A stretch of 6,145 nucleotides of DNA. Source: a bacterium. Lineage in GTDB: Bacteria > Tectomicrobia > Entotheonellia > Entotheonellales > Entotheonellaceae. A model generated the notes under the pieces. It was not told where the DNA came from, searched no databases, and was given only the letters and a program-made list of their open reading frames with translations. Location of the stretch: the NCBI GenBank assembly GCA_027294925.1, contig JAPULM010000341.1, positions 1-6,145 of the forward strand, read 5' to 3'. Made by a program: the position numbers and the translations under genes. Positions 1 to 6,145 of this stretch are shown here, piece by piece (the first letter of the stretch is position 1; the number at the start of each line of letters is the position of its first letter).

Positions 1-1787
1 GCGCGTCGTCAGCTACCAACAACTGTTTAATCAGTGAGCACACGGAATCGCTGACCTGCGCCTACCAGCAATCATGGTTCCACGCCGCCGATTTGGAGCT
101 GTTTTGGGGCATCCTCATAGATCCCCTGACCCTGGTGATGCTGGGTTTGGTCACCTTCGTCGCTTTGATGGTGCAGGTTTACTCCTTGGGCTATATGCAC
201 GGCGACCCCAAGTTCGGTTGGTACTTCGCCGTCCACTCCCTCTTTGCCGCTGCCATGTTGACCTTGGTGTTGGCCGACAATTTCCTGCTTCTCTATGTGG
301 CCTGGGAGTTGGTAGGAATCTGCTCCTACCTGCTGATTGGCTTCTGGTACACCCGGCAGCGTGCCGCAGATGCCGGCAAAAAAGCCTTTATTGTCAATCG
401 GATTGGAGATGTTGGCTTTATTCTGGCCATGTTGTTGCTGTTCGTCACCTTCCAAACCTCTGACTTTCTGCAGGTGCAAACGCAGCTGCAGCTCAACCAT
501 GCCGAGATCAGTGGCGGCGTCCTGACGGCGATTGCGCTCTTGTTGTTTATGGGTGCGGTTGGCAAATCGGCGCAACTACCGCTCTACGTTTGGCTACCGG
601 ACGCGATGGAAGGTCCCACTCCGGTAAGCGCTTTAATTCATGCCGCGACCATGGTTACCGCCGGGGTTTATATGATGGCACGCTCGGCGGTGCTGTTTAC
701 CGTGGCGCCAGCCGCCGGCGGCATTGTCGCTTTGATTGGCATCCTGACCGCTTTATTTGCCGCCAGCATGGCCCTGGTTGCGATGGACATCAAGCGCGTG
801 CTGGCCTATTCGACCATCAGTCAGTTGGGCTACATGGTGTTTGCTGTCGGCATTGGGGCATACACCGCCGGCATTTTCCATCTGGTTACCCACGCCTTTT
901 TCAAAGCCTTGCTGTTTCTCGGTGCCGGGTCCGTTATCCATGCCCTGCACGAAGAGCAAGATATGCGTAAAATGGGCAATCTACGCCGCCTCTTGCCCAC
1001 TACGCACTGGACCATGCTAGTTGCCACACTAGCGATCGCCGGTATCTTTCCGTTCGCCGGATTCTGGAGTAAAGACGAAATTTTAGCCGGCGCCATCAAA
1101 ACGGGTGGGATCAATATCCTGTGGTGGCTGGTGGCGTTGTGCACCGCTTTTCTGACCTCATTCTATATGTTCCGACTACTGTATCTGACCTTTTACGGCA
1201 CCTCGCGAGTTGAACCTGAAGTTGTAGCGCATGTTCATGAAGCGCCCGCTGCCATGCGCATCCCGCTCATGCTGCTGGGTATATTGTCTATTGTTGGCGG
1301 TCTGGTGCTCGGCTTTCCACCGGAAAGCGGTTTGTTACATCGTTTGCTGGCGCCCGTTTTCGAGCCTGCTGTGCAGTTAGCCGGCGTCCATCATGCCTTC
1401 GGCTTCTGGCCGGATGTGCCACTGATGTTGATCTCGCTTGCCCTGGCCCTGGCCGGATGGTGGTGGGCTCGCAGTCTGTATGCTTCCGGCTTGCCAACGC
1501 CGGACCCACTGGCGCAACGTCTCAGCGGTTTTTACACCCTGTTGGTTAACAACTACTATGTTGATGAGGCGTACCATTCCGTCATCATTCGTCCCATCTA
1601 CAAATTTTCCGACACCATCTTCTGGGGTTTCGTCGACGTTAAAATCATTGACCGCATGGTGAATATGACAGGCGATTTTATCCGGCTACTGAGTAGCGGG
1701 ATGAGCTTGCTGCAAACCGGTCACGCCCGGACCTATGCCTGGTGGATGATGATTGGCGCCCTGGTCGTGCTCTGGTCTTATTCGTAG
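1..1787 (+). CDS. nuoL: NADH-quinone oxidoreductase subunit L (NuoL), 5'-partial
   Basis: Encodes the distal antiporter-like proton-translocating subunit of the complex I membrane arm. The frame is open from base 3 without a stop, giving 594 visible residues. Alignment from memory to E. coli NuoL (613 aa) suggests about 40 N-terminal residues, including the first membrane helix, lie upstream of the window. Family residues are present: the Glu of WELVGICSYLLIGF (codon 306-308, E. coli E144), Asp of NRIGDVGF (408-410, D178), Lys of GKSAQLPL (564-566, K229), Lys of THAFFKALLF (903-905, K342) and Lys-Asp of FWSKDEI (from 1071, K399/D400). The C-terminal part has NNYYVDEAYHSVIIRP and a final hydrophobic helix, as expected for the long lateral helix and last membrane segment. 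An in-frame TTG at 93 is an internal codon, not the start. The stop TAG is at 1785, 11 bases before nuoM. Mrp antiporter and hydrogenase homologues are the alternatives, but the nuo neighbours settle the call. Confidence 0.96.
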   Translation, partial: ASSATNNCLISEHTESLTCAYQQSWFHAADLELFWGILIDPLTLVMLGLVTFVALMVQVYSLGYMHGDPKFGWYFAVHSLFAAAMLTLVLADNFLLLYVAWELVGICSYLLIGFWYTRQRAADAGKKAFIVNRIGDVGFILAMLLLFVTFQTSDFLQVQTQLQLNHAEISGGVLTAIALLLFMGAVGKSAQLPLYVWLPDAMEGPTPVSALIHAATMVTAGVYMMARSAVLFTVAPAAGGIVALIGILTALFAASMALVAMDIKRVLAYSTISQLGYMVFAVGIGAYTAGIFHLVTHAFFKALLFLGAGSVIHALHEEQDMRKMGNLRRLLPTTHWTMLVATLAIAGIFPFAGFWSKDEILAGAIKTGGINILWWLVALCTAFLTSFYMFRLLYLTFYGTSRVEPEVVAHVHEAPAAMRIPLMLLGILSIVGGLVLGFPPESGLLHRLLAPVFEPAVQLAGVHHAFGFWPDVPLMLISLALALAGWWWARSLYASGLPTPDPLAQRLSGFYTLLVNNYYVDEAYHSVIIRPIYKFSDTIFWGFVDVKIIDRMVNMTGDFIRLLSSGMSLLQTGHARTYAWWMMIGALVVLWSYS

Positions 1788-1790
1788 GTG

Positions 1791-1794
1791 AGGG
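1791..1794 (+). promoter_or_regulatory. Ribosome binding site deciding the nuoM start
   Basis: An AGGG within GTGAGGG lies in the 11-base gap between the nuoL stop and the ATG at 1799, with a four-base spacer. It is a modest Shine-Dalgarno match with slightly tight spacing, but it favours 1799 over the upstream in-frame GTG at 1742. Confidence 0.55.
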
Positions 1795-1798
1795 TTTA

Positions 1799-3367
1799 AT
1801 GTCCTTTCCTCTGCTAAGCGTGATTCTTTTCTTGCCGCTACTCGGCGCTCTTGTGCTGTTGGGTTTCCCCAGCCAGCGCCACACGGCAATCCGCGCCTGT
1901 GCACTGGTGGTCATGCTGCTAACCTTTGTCGTTTCGTTCATTCTTTATGTCATTTTTGATGCCGATTTGCCGCAAATGCAGTTTGCCCAACGGGTGCCAT
2001 GGATCGGTACTTTAGGCATCTATTACCATATCGGCGTCGACGGCATCAGCTTACCACTCATTCTGTTGACGACCTTTCTCTCCCCCATTGCCTTGCTTGA
2101 AGCGTGGGGTAGCATTCAAACCAAAGTCAAAGAGTTCGCCATTGCCGTTTTGGTGCTTGAAACCGGCATGTTAGGCGTCTTCTTCGCACTAGACATCTTT
2201 TTGTTCTACATCTTCTGGGAAGCGATGCTCATCCCGATGTATTTCTTGATCGGTATCTGGGGTGGGCAGCGGCGCATCTATGCAACGGTCAAATTCGTGC
2301 TCTACACCATGGCGGGTAGCGCCGTGATGTTGATTGGTATCTTGGCACTGTATTTTATCAACAGAAACCATACAGGAGAGCTATCGTTTTACTTGTTTGA
2401 CTTGTACCGGCTGCCCCTCACGTTGGCGCAGCAAAAGCTGCTCTTCATCGCTTTCTTCCTCGGCTTTGCTATCAAGGTACCCTTATTCCCGTTTCACACC
2501 TGGCTGCCGGATGCCCATGTCGAGGCGCCGACTGCTGGCAGCGTTCTTCTGGCCGGGGTGTTGCTAAAGATGGGTATCTATGGTTTCATTCGCTTCAGTC
2601 TGCCCCTGTTTCCGGAGGCATCGGCACATTATGCCTGGCTGATTTCATGCCTTGCGGTAATTGGTATTATTTATGGCGCTCTGGTGGCGATGGTGCAAAC
2701 TGACGCCAAGAAATTGGTGGCCTATTCCAGCGTCAGTCATCTTGGTTTTGTCATGCTCGGCGTCTTTTCCGGCACCTTGGCGGGGCTACAAGGCAGCATC
2801 ATTCAAATGGTCAATCACGGGCTGAGCACGGGTGCCCTGTTTCTACTGGTGGGAATGCTTTACGATCGCCGCCACACACATCTAATCGCCGACTATGGCG
2901 GCTTATGGCGGCAAGTCCCGATCTTTGCCGTCTTCCTGCTGATCGTCGTGCTTTCATCCATTGGCCTGCCAGGCCTGAACGGCTTTGTCGGTGAGTTTCT
3001 GATTCTCCTCGGGACCTTTGAAAGGTCACCAGGCTTCGCCGTGCTTGCCACCATTGGTATCATTCTAGGCGCTGTCTACATGTTATGGATGTATCAGCGC
3101 ATGATGTTTGGCGAGATCACCCATGCTGAAAACCGCAATCTAACCGATTTGTCCGGCCGCGAGATCACCTTGATGGTTCCGATCCTTCTCTTGATGTTTT
3201 GGATTGGTATCTATCCCAATACGTTTCTACGCAAGACAGATGCCGCCTCGCGACACTTACTTGAGCAGATGCGCATCGAGCGTAAACTCGCCGTGCAACC
3301 ATACCGGCAACCGCCGGCGAATCTCGCAGCTCAGTGGCCGGACACAAGTGGAGAACCTGCGCGATGA
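1799..3367 (+). CDS. nuoM: NADH-quinone oxidoreductase subunit M (NuoM)
   Basis: Encodes a 522-residue antiporter-like membrane subunit of complex I (E. coli NuoM is about 509 aa), expected from the family to have 14 membrane helices. Charged residues of the proton channel are all visible: Glu141 in FYIFWEAMLIPMYFLIG (E. coli E144), Lys226 in AIKVPLFPFHTWLPDAH (K234), Lys257 in LLKMGIYGFIRFSLPLFP (K265) and Glu399 in GLNGFVGEFLIL (E407). The ATG at 1799 was chosen because an AGGG lies four bases upstream and the protein then begins with a hydrophobic helix; an in-frame GTG at 1742 would add a charged leader inside nuoL. The last ~45 residues form a hydrophilic tail, slightly longer than in E. 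coli. The stop overlaps the nuoA start in an ATGA, suggesting translational coupling. Normally nuoN follows nuoM; here nuoA does. Confidence 0.97.
   Translation: MSFPLLSVILFLPLLGALVLLGFPSQRHTAIRACALVVMLLTFVVSFILYVIFDADLPQMQFAQRVPWIGTLGIYYHIGVDGISLPLILLTTFLSPIALLEAWGSIQTKVKEFAIAVLVLETGMLGVFFALDIFLFYIFWEAMLIPMYFLIGIWGGQRRIYATVKFVLYTMAGSAVMLIGILALYFINRNHTGELSFYLFDLYRLPLTLAQQKLLFIAFFLGFAIKVPLFPFHTWLPDAHVEAPTAGSVLLAGVLLKMGIYGFIRFSLPLFPEASAHYAWLISCLAVIGIIYGALVAMVQTDAKKLVAYSSVSHLGFVMLGVFSGTLAGLQGSIIQMVNHGLSTGALFLLVGMLYDRRHTHLIADYGGLWRQVPIFAVFLLIVVLSSIGLPGLNGFVGEFLILLGTFERSPGFAVLATIGIILGAVYMLWMYQRMMFGEITHAENRNLTDLSGREITLMVPILLLMFWIGIYPNTFLRKTDAASRHLLEQMRIERKLAVQPYRQPPANLAAQWPDTSGEPAR
3350..3355 (+). 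promoter_or_regulatory. Ribosome binding site for nuoA inside the nuoM end
   Basis: GGAGAA lies within the last codons of nuoM. The distance from the GGAG core to the ATG at 3364 is 10 bases, slightly long but usable. A second in-frame ATG at 3370 would be 16 bases away, so 3364 is preferred. Coupling from nuoM through the ATGA overlap may matter more than this site. Confidence 0.5.
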
Positions 3368-3714
3368 CCATGCTGCCTCTCTTTCTTACTTTTTTGTTTG
3401 GCGCCCTGATGTGTCTAGCTTTATTGGGCGCCTCACGCTTTATTGGTCCGCGGCGTCCAAATCCGGTCAAAGCGGCTACTTTCGAGTGCGGTATGGAGCC
3501 CATTGCCCAGCCCCGCACGCAATTTTCGATCAAATTTTACGTCCTGGCGATGCTGTTTATTATTTTTGATATTGAAGTTGCATTTCTCTATCCCTGGGCG
3601 GTGCTGTTCCGGGAGCTGGAGATCGTCGGGTTGATTGAAGCTTTCTCTTTCCTTCTGGTGTTAACCATCGGCTTGCTTTACGCATGGAAACGCGGCGCCC
3701 TGGAATGGGACTGA
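3364..3714 (+). CDS. nuoA: NADH-quinone oxidoreductase subunit A (NuoA)
   Basis: Encodes a 116-residue membrane subunit of complex I, shorter than E. coli NuoA (147 aa) but within the family range. It sits at the junction of the peripheral and membrane arms near the quinone cavity. Three hydrophobic segments are visible at about residues 4-24, 56-79 and 88-108. Between the first two is the conserved loop with NPVKAATFECGMEP, containing Cys42, the cysteine whose accessibility reports the active/deactive state in mitochondrial homologues. The second helix carries the signature FIIFDIEVAFLYPWA with Asp69 and Glu71 (E. coli D79 and E81); Glu92 matches E. coli E102. The ATG at 3364 overlaps the nuoM stop by four bases. 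The gene is followed after 24 bases by nuoCD, leaving no space for nuoB, the usual next gene. Confidence 0.96.
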   Translation: MTMLPLFLTFLFGALMCLALLGASRFIGPRRPNPVKAATFECGMEPIAQPRTQFSIKFYVLAMLFIIFDIEVAFLYPWAVLFRELEIVGLIEAFSFLLVLTIGLLYAWKRGALEWD

Positions 3715-3738
3715 GCGCTGCCCTTTTGGAGCTCCGTC

Positions 3739-5445
3739 ATGTCGAACGCCTCTAAGGCCTCTAAGACGTTAACCAAGCTGCAACAGCAATTTCCGCAGGC
3801 TGTGTTGGCACATCATGCCGATCATGGCGATGACACGGTCACCGTTAGCCGTGAGTCGTGGCGTGAAATGTCGCACTTTCTACGCGATGATGCCGATTTA
3901 CGCTATGACTTCTTGATGGATGTGACGGCGGTCGATTACCTGCCGATGGGTCGTACGCCGCGTTACGAAGTGGTGGCGCATTTATACTCGTCGTCGCACA
4001 ATCAGCGCCTGCGCTTGAAAGCCCCGGTGCCGGAAGCGGATCCGCATATCGATTCCTTGATGCCGGTATGGAAAGGCGCCAATTGGTTTGAGCGTGAAGT
4101 TTACGATATGTTTGGCTTAACCTTCGACGGTCACCCGGACTTGCGCCGCATTCTGCTGTACGAAGGTTTTGAGGGGCACCCGCTACGCAAGGATTATCCG
4201 CAAGAAAAAGAGCAGCCACTGGACCACAATGCGTTTGATCCCTCGTTTTACGAAAATAAGCTGCATGAACAAGGCGGCGAAACGCGTCATATGCTCCTCC
4301 ATATGGGACCGTCGCATCCGGCCATGCATGGGGTCATTCATCTGACCTTAGAACTCGACGGTGAAACCATCCTTGACGGCGACACCGAAATAGGTTATCT
4401 GCATCGAGCCTTCGAGAAGGAATCGGAGAGTCATACCTATACGCAGGTGATCCCTTACACCGACCGTCTGAATTACGTATCACCGCTGATTAACAACGTG
4501 GCCTATGTGTTGGCGGTAGAAAAACTATTCGATGTTGAAACCCCGGAACGCTGTCAATATGTCCGAGTCATCGTCAGTGAACTGTCGCGCATCACCGACC
4601 ATCTCACCTGCGTCGGCGCCAATGCGATGGAAATGGGTGCTTTTTCGGTATTTTTCTATTTCATTAAGGCACGCGAAGAAGTTTGGCGTTTGATCGAGAG
4701 TATCTGCGGCGCGCGTCTGACCACCACCTATACCCGTGTGGGCGGTGTGATGGCGGACTTACCGGCAACCTTCCCGGCAGGCCTACAACAGGTTTTCCAG
4801 GCCCTGCATAGCGCCATGCACGACGTTGAACAGTTGTTACAAAAAAACCGCATTTTCTACGATCGGATGCGGGGCACTGGTATGATTAGTTCACCAGATG
4901 CCATCGCCCTGAGCTTTACCGGGCCGGTGCTGCGCTCTACCGGGGTCAATTACGATGTGCGTAAAGCCAACCCTTACCTGGTTTACGAACGGCTTGATTT
5001 TGAGGTGCCGCTAGGCGAGCAGGGCGATAACTATGACCGCTACTTGGTGCGCATGGAGGAAATCCGGCAAAGTGTGCGTATCGTCGAGCAGTGCATGGCG
5101 CAAATGCCTGAAGGCCCGGTGCAGCTCGACGACACCCGTATGACCATGCCGTCGAAGGCGGATGTGTATGGCACCATTGAAGGCTTGATGAATCATTTCA
5201 AGCTGATTATCGAAGGCACCCAGCCGCCGGCTGGCGAGGCCTATTTCCCTGTTGAAGGTGCCAACGGCGAACTGGGTTTCTACATCATCAGCGATGGCAC
5301 AGGACGACCTTATCGTTGCCGGGTGCGCCCGCCCTGCTTTGCTTTGATGCAGGGGTTGCAACAGATGATTAAAGGTGGCATGGTGGCCGATATTGTCCCC
5401 ACCTTTGGCAGCATTAATATGATCGCAGGCGAGAATGATCGATAA
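3739..5445 (+). CDS. nuoCD: Fused NADH-quinone oxidoreductase subunit C/D (NuoCD)
   Basis: Encodes a 568-residue fusion of the 30 kDa (NuoC) and 49 kDa (NuoD) peripheral-arm subunits (E. coli NuoCD is about 600 aa). NuoC spans about residues 1-154, with the signature ANWFEREVYDMFGLTFDGHP at 114-133 and HPLRKDYP at its end. A hydrophilic linker of about 28 residues follows, then NuoD from about residue 183. NuoD begins with HMLLHMGPSHPAMHG; His197 matches the quinone-site His38 of Thermus Nqo4 and Tyr246 in PYTDRLNY matches Tyr87. The Asp139 position is Glu298, in NAMEMGA. The C-terminus ends in GENDR, close to the family ending. It lacks the CxxC nickel ligands of group 4 hydrogenases, so it is a quinone-reducing subunit. 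The start ATG has a clear GGAG at 3728-3731 with a seven-base spacer. NuoD motifs resemble Thermus-like forms more than E. coli NuoD. Partner subunit NuoB is not encoded in the window. Confidence 0.96.
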   Translation: MSNASKASKTLTKLQQQFPQAVLAHHADHGDDTVTVSRESWREMSHFLRDDADLRYDFLMDVTAVDYLPMGRTPRYEVVAHLYSSSHNQRLRLKAPVPEADPHIDSLMPVWKGANWFEREVYDMFGLTFDGHPDLRRILLYEGFEGHPLRKDYPQEKEQPLDHNAFDPSFYENKLHEQGGETRHMLLHMGPSHPAMHGVIHLTLELDGETILDGDTEIGYLHRAFEKESESHTYTQVIPYTDRLNYVSPLINNVAYVLAVEKLFDVETPERCQYVRVIVSELSRITDHLTCVGANAMEMGAFSVFFYFIKAREEVWRLIESICGARLTTTYTRVGGVMADLPATFPAGLQQVFQALHSAMHDVEQLLQKNRIFYDRMRGTGMISSPDAIALSFTGPVLRSTGVNYDVRKANPYLVYERLDFEVPLGEQGDNYDRYLVRMEEIRQSVRIVEQCMAQMPEGPVQLDDTRMTMPSKADVYGTIEGLMNHFKLIIEGTQPPAGEAYFPVEGANGELGFYIISDGTGRPYRCRVRPPCFALMQGLQQMIKGGMVADIVPTFGSINMIAGENDR

Positions 5446-5483
5446 GCGCATACCCGTTTAGTAACAGAAGGAATAAGTCGGTC

Positions 5484-5960
5484 ATGGCCGTTCAACTCTC
5501 GCAGGAGAGCCAACAAAAAATCGCCACGTTACTCGACCGTTACCCGACTCGGCGTGCCGTCTTGTTGCCAGCTTTACACCTGGCGGCGAAAGAGCTTCCT
5601 TACCTCGACGATGAGGCTTGCCAGGCGGTCGCCGACCTGTTACAGGTGTCCCTGGTGGACGTCAAAGGGGTGGCGACGTTTTACACCATGTTCCCCACCG
5701 CGCCACAAGGGAAACATCTCATTCAATTGTGTATTAACCTGCCTTGCTCGCTGAACGGTGCTCGCCCGTTACTACGGTTTTTGGAAAATAAACTGGGCAT
5801 TTCGGCAGGTCAAACCACACCTGATGGACGCTTCACCCTGCAAGGTATGGAGTGTCTGGCGGCCTGTGACAAGGCACCGATGATGTTTATTAATGAGGCA
5901 CTCTACACGCATCTTACAGAGGAAAAACTCGATCGGATATTGCAGGAACTGCCTGCCTAA
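5484..5960 (+). CDS. nuoE: NADH-quinone oxidoreductase subunit E (NuoE, [2Fe-2S])
   Basis: Encodes a 158-residue thioredoxin-like iron-sulfur subunit (E. coli NuoE 166 aa) of the NADH-oxidising module, partner of NuoF. An N-terminal helical part (to about residue 70) ends in GVATFYTMF, a strong family motif. The [2Fe-2S] cluster N1a ligands are all present: Cys83 and Cys88 (C-x4-C in QLCINLPC) and Cys124 and Cys128 (C-x3-C in MECLAAC), separated by GQTTPDGRFTL. The ATG at 5484 follows an AAGGA at 5468-5472 with an 11-base spacer, 38 bases after the nuoCD stop. The gene lies between nuoCD and nuoF, as in conventional nuo operons. Hydrogenase or formate dehydrogenase gamma-like subunits share this fold, but the context supports NuoE. 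Confidence 0.96.
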   Translation: MAVQLSQESQQKIATLLDRYPTRRAVLLPALHLAAKELPYLDDEACQAVADLLQVSLVDVKGVATFYTMFPTAPQGKHLIQLCINLPCSLNGARPLLRFLENKLGISAGQTTPDGRFTLQGMECLAACDKAPMMFINEALYTHLTEEKLDRILQELPA

Positions 5961-5997
5961 GATACCGGTCAAGCCGCCATCTGGGCCGTACTGAAGT

Positions 5998-6001
5998 AGG
6001 A
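5998..6001 (+). promoter_or_regulatory. Ribosome binding site for nuoF
   Basis: AGGA within GTAGGAT precedes three consecutive in-frame ATG codons at 6007, 6010 and 6013, giving spacers of 5, 8 and 11 bases. All three are compatible, so the exact start cannot be fixed from the sequence; 6007 and 6010 have the best spacing. Confidence 0.6.
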
Positions 6002-6006
6002 TCAAT

Positions 6007-6145
6007 ATGATGATGGAAAAAATTATAACCCGTCATGTGGGTACGCCTAACTTGTGGAGACTCGAAACGTACCGCTCGCTTGGCGGCTATCAAATCCTAC
6101 ACAAAGCACTCACCGAATACCAACCGGATGAGCTGATCACCCTCA
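6007..6145 (+). CDS. nuoF: NADH-quinone oxidoreductase subunit F (NuoF), 3'-partial
   Basis: Only the first 46 codons are in the window; the frame runs open to the edge. The family protein binds NADH, FMN and a [4Fe-4S] cluster (N3) and is the electron entry point of complex I, forming the NADH dehydrogenase module with NuoE and NuoG. The visible part, with LWRLETYRSLGGYQ, LHKALTEYQPDELI, matches the N-terminal region of NuoF, which in E. coli has DEYRSKNGYEGARKALTGLSPDEIV. The glycine-rich NADH/FMN-binding loops and the cluster cysteines lie downstream and cannot be checked. The gene begins 46 bases after the nuoE stop with no terminator-like hairpin between. The start lies among three tandem ATGs. 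Short length limits certainty, but position directly after nuoE supports the call. Confidence 0.93.
   Translation, partial: MMMEKIITRHVGTPNLWRLETYRSLGGYQILHKALTEYQPDELITL

Noticed and set aside
72..575. 167-residue antisense open frame opposite nuoL
   Set aside because: Composition is rich in Gln, His and Gly with no recognisable domain, as expected from the reverse complement of a membrane-protein gene; no start signal was evident.
93..1787. TTG at 93 as the start of nuoL
   Set aside because: The frame is open upstream to base 3 and the upstream residues fit the periplasmic loop that precedes LIDPLTLVM in the family. Starting at 93 would remove the first membrane helix, so the gene is simply cut by the window edge.
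1742..1798. GTG-initiated extension of nuoM
   Set aside because: It would add 19 residues with a charged DDDWR start overlapping nuoL; the ATG at 1799 has an AGGG upstream and matches the usual hydrophobic NuoM N-terminus.
3334..3363. GTG-initiated extension of nuoA
   Set aside because: The extra residues are polar, lie within the nuoM tail and do not match NuoA; the ATG overlapping the nuoM stop is the usual coupled start.
3204..3569. 121-residue + strand frame across the nuoM/nuoA junction
   Set aside because: It overlaps two conserved genes in another frame and its product has no recognisable features. It is not a displaced nuoB, because it lacks the NuoB cysteine motifs.
1..5445. Mrp antiporter or group 4 [NiFe] hydrogenase operon instead of complex I
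   Set aside because: NuoL and NuoM have homologues in both, and NuoD in the hydrogenases. However, NuoA, NuoE and NuoF are present and NuoD lacks the N- and C-terminal CxxC metal ligands of hydrogenase large subunits.
5011..5451. 146-residue antisense open frame opposite the end of nuoCD
   Set aside because: It lies fully opposite well-conserved NuoD sequence and shows no domain; a shadow of the coding strand.
5961..6006. Terminator or promoter between nuoE and nuoF
   Set aside because: The 46-base gap has no stem-loop followed by a T run and no convincing -35/-10 pair; the 38-base gap at 5446-5483 is likewise featureless apart from the AAGGA.

Overview
The window is a co-directional (+ strand) stretch of a bacterial respiratory complex I (proton-pumping NADH:quinone oxidoreductase, NDH-1) operon. 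It holds six genes: nuoL (5' end cut by the window edge), nuoM, nuoA, a fused nuoCD, nuoE and the first 46 codons of nuoF. No RNA gene, mobile element, CRISPR array, long repeat or terminator was seen. The longest non-coding gap is 46 bases, so there is no gene-free stretch over 300 bases.

Layout: 1-1787 encodes the distal antiporter-like membrane subunit NuoL and 1799-3367 the antiporter-like NuoM. 3364-3714 encodes the small membrane subunit NuoA, overlapping the nuoM stop. 3739-5445 encodes NuoCD, the peripheral-arm quinone-site scaffold. 5484-5960 encodes the [2Fe-2S] protein NuoE, and 6007-6145 the start of the NADH/FMN-binding NuoF. All visible reading frames are intact, and the key family residues checked are present with one exception, noted below. 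Short gaps, an overlapping start/stop and Shine-Dalgarno-like sequences before each gene point to one polycistronic transcript. No promoter can be placed, because the first bases are already inside nuoL.

The gene order is the notable point. The usual order is A-B-C-D-E-F-G-H-I-J-K-L-M-N. Here L-M runs directly into A-CD-E-F. There is no room for nuoN after nuoM or for nuoB between nuoA and nuoCD. Both subunits are normally required, so they are probably encoded outside the window. The cluster looks like a permuted nuo operon in which the distal membrane module precedes the A-CD-E-F block.

Organism: a bacterium of moderate G+C. The CD fusion recalls Gammaproteobacteria such as E. coli, but the NuoD half does not resemble E. 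coli NuoD in its motifs and looks like another subclade. It also carries Glu instead of the usual Asp in the residue pair next to the quinone headgroup. I cannot assign a genus. Functionally, NuoE and NuoF take electrons from NADH, NuoCD with the missing NuoB forms the quinone-reduction site, NuoA helps couple that site to the membrane arm, and NuoL and NuoM are proton-translocating modules.
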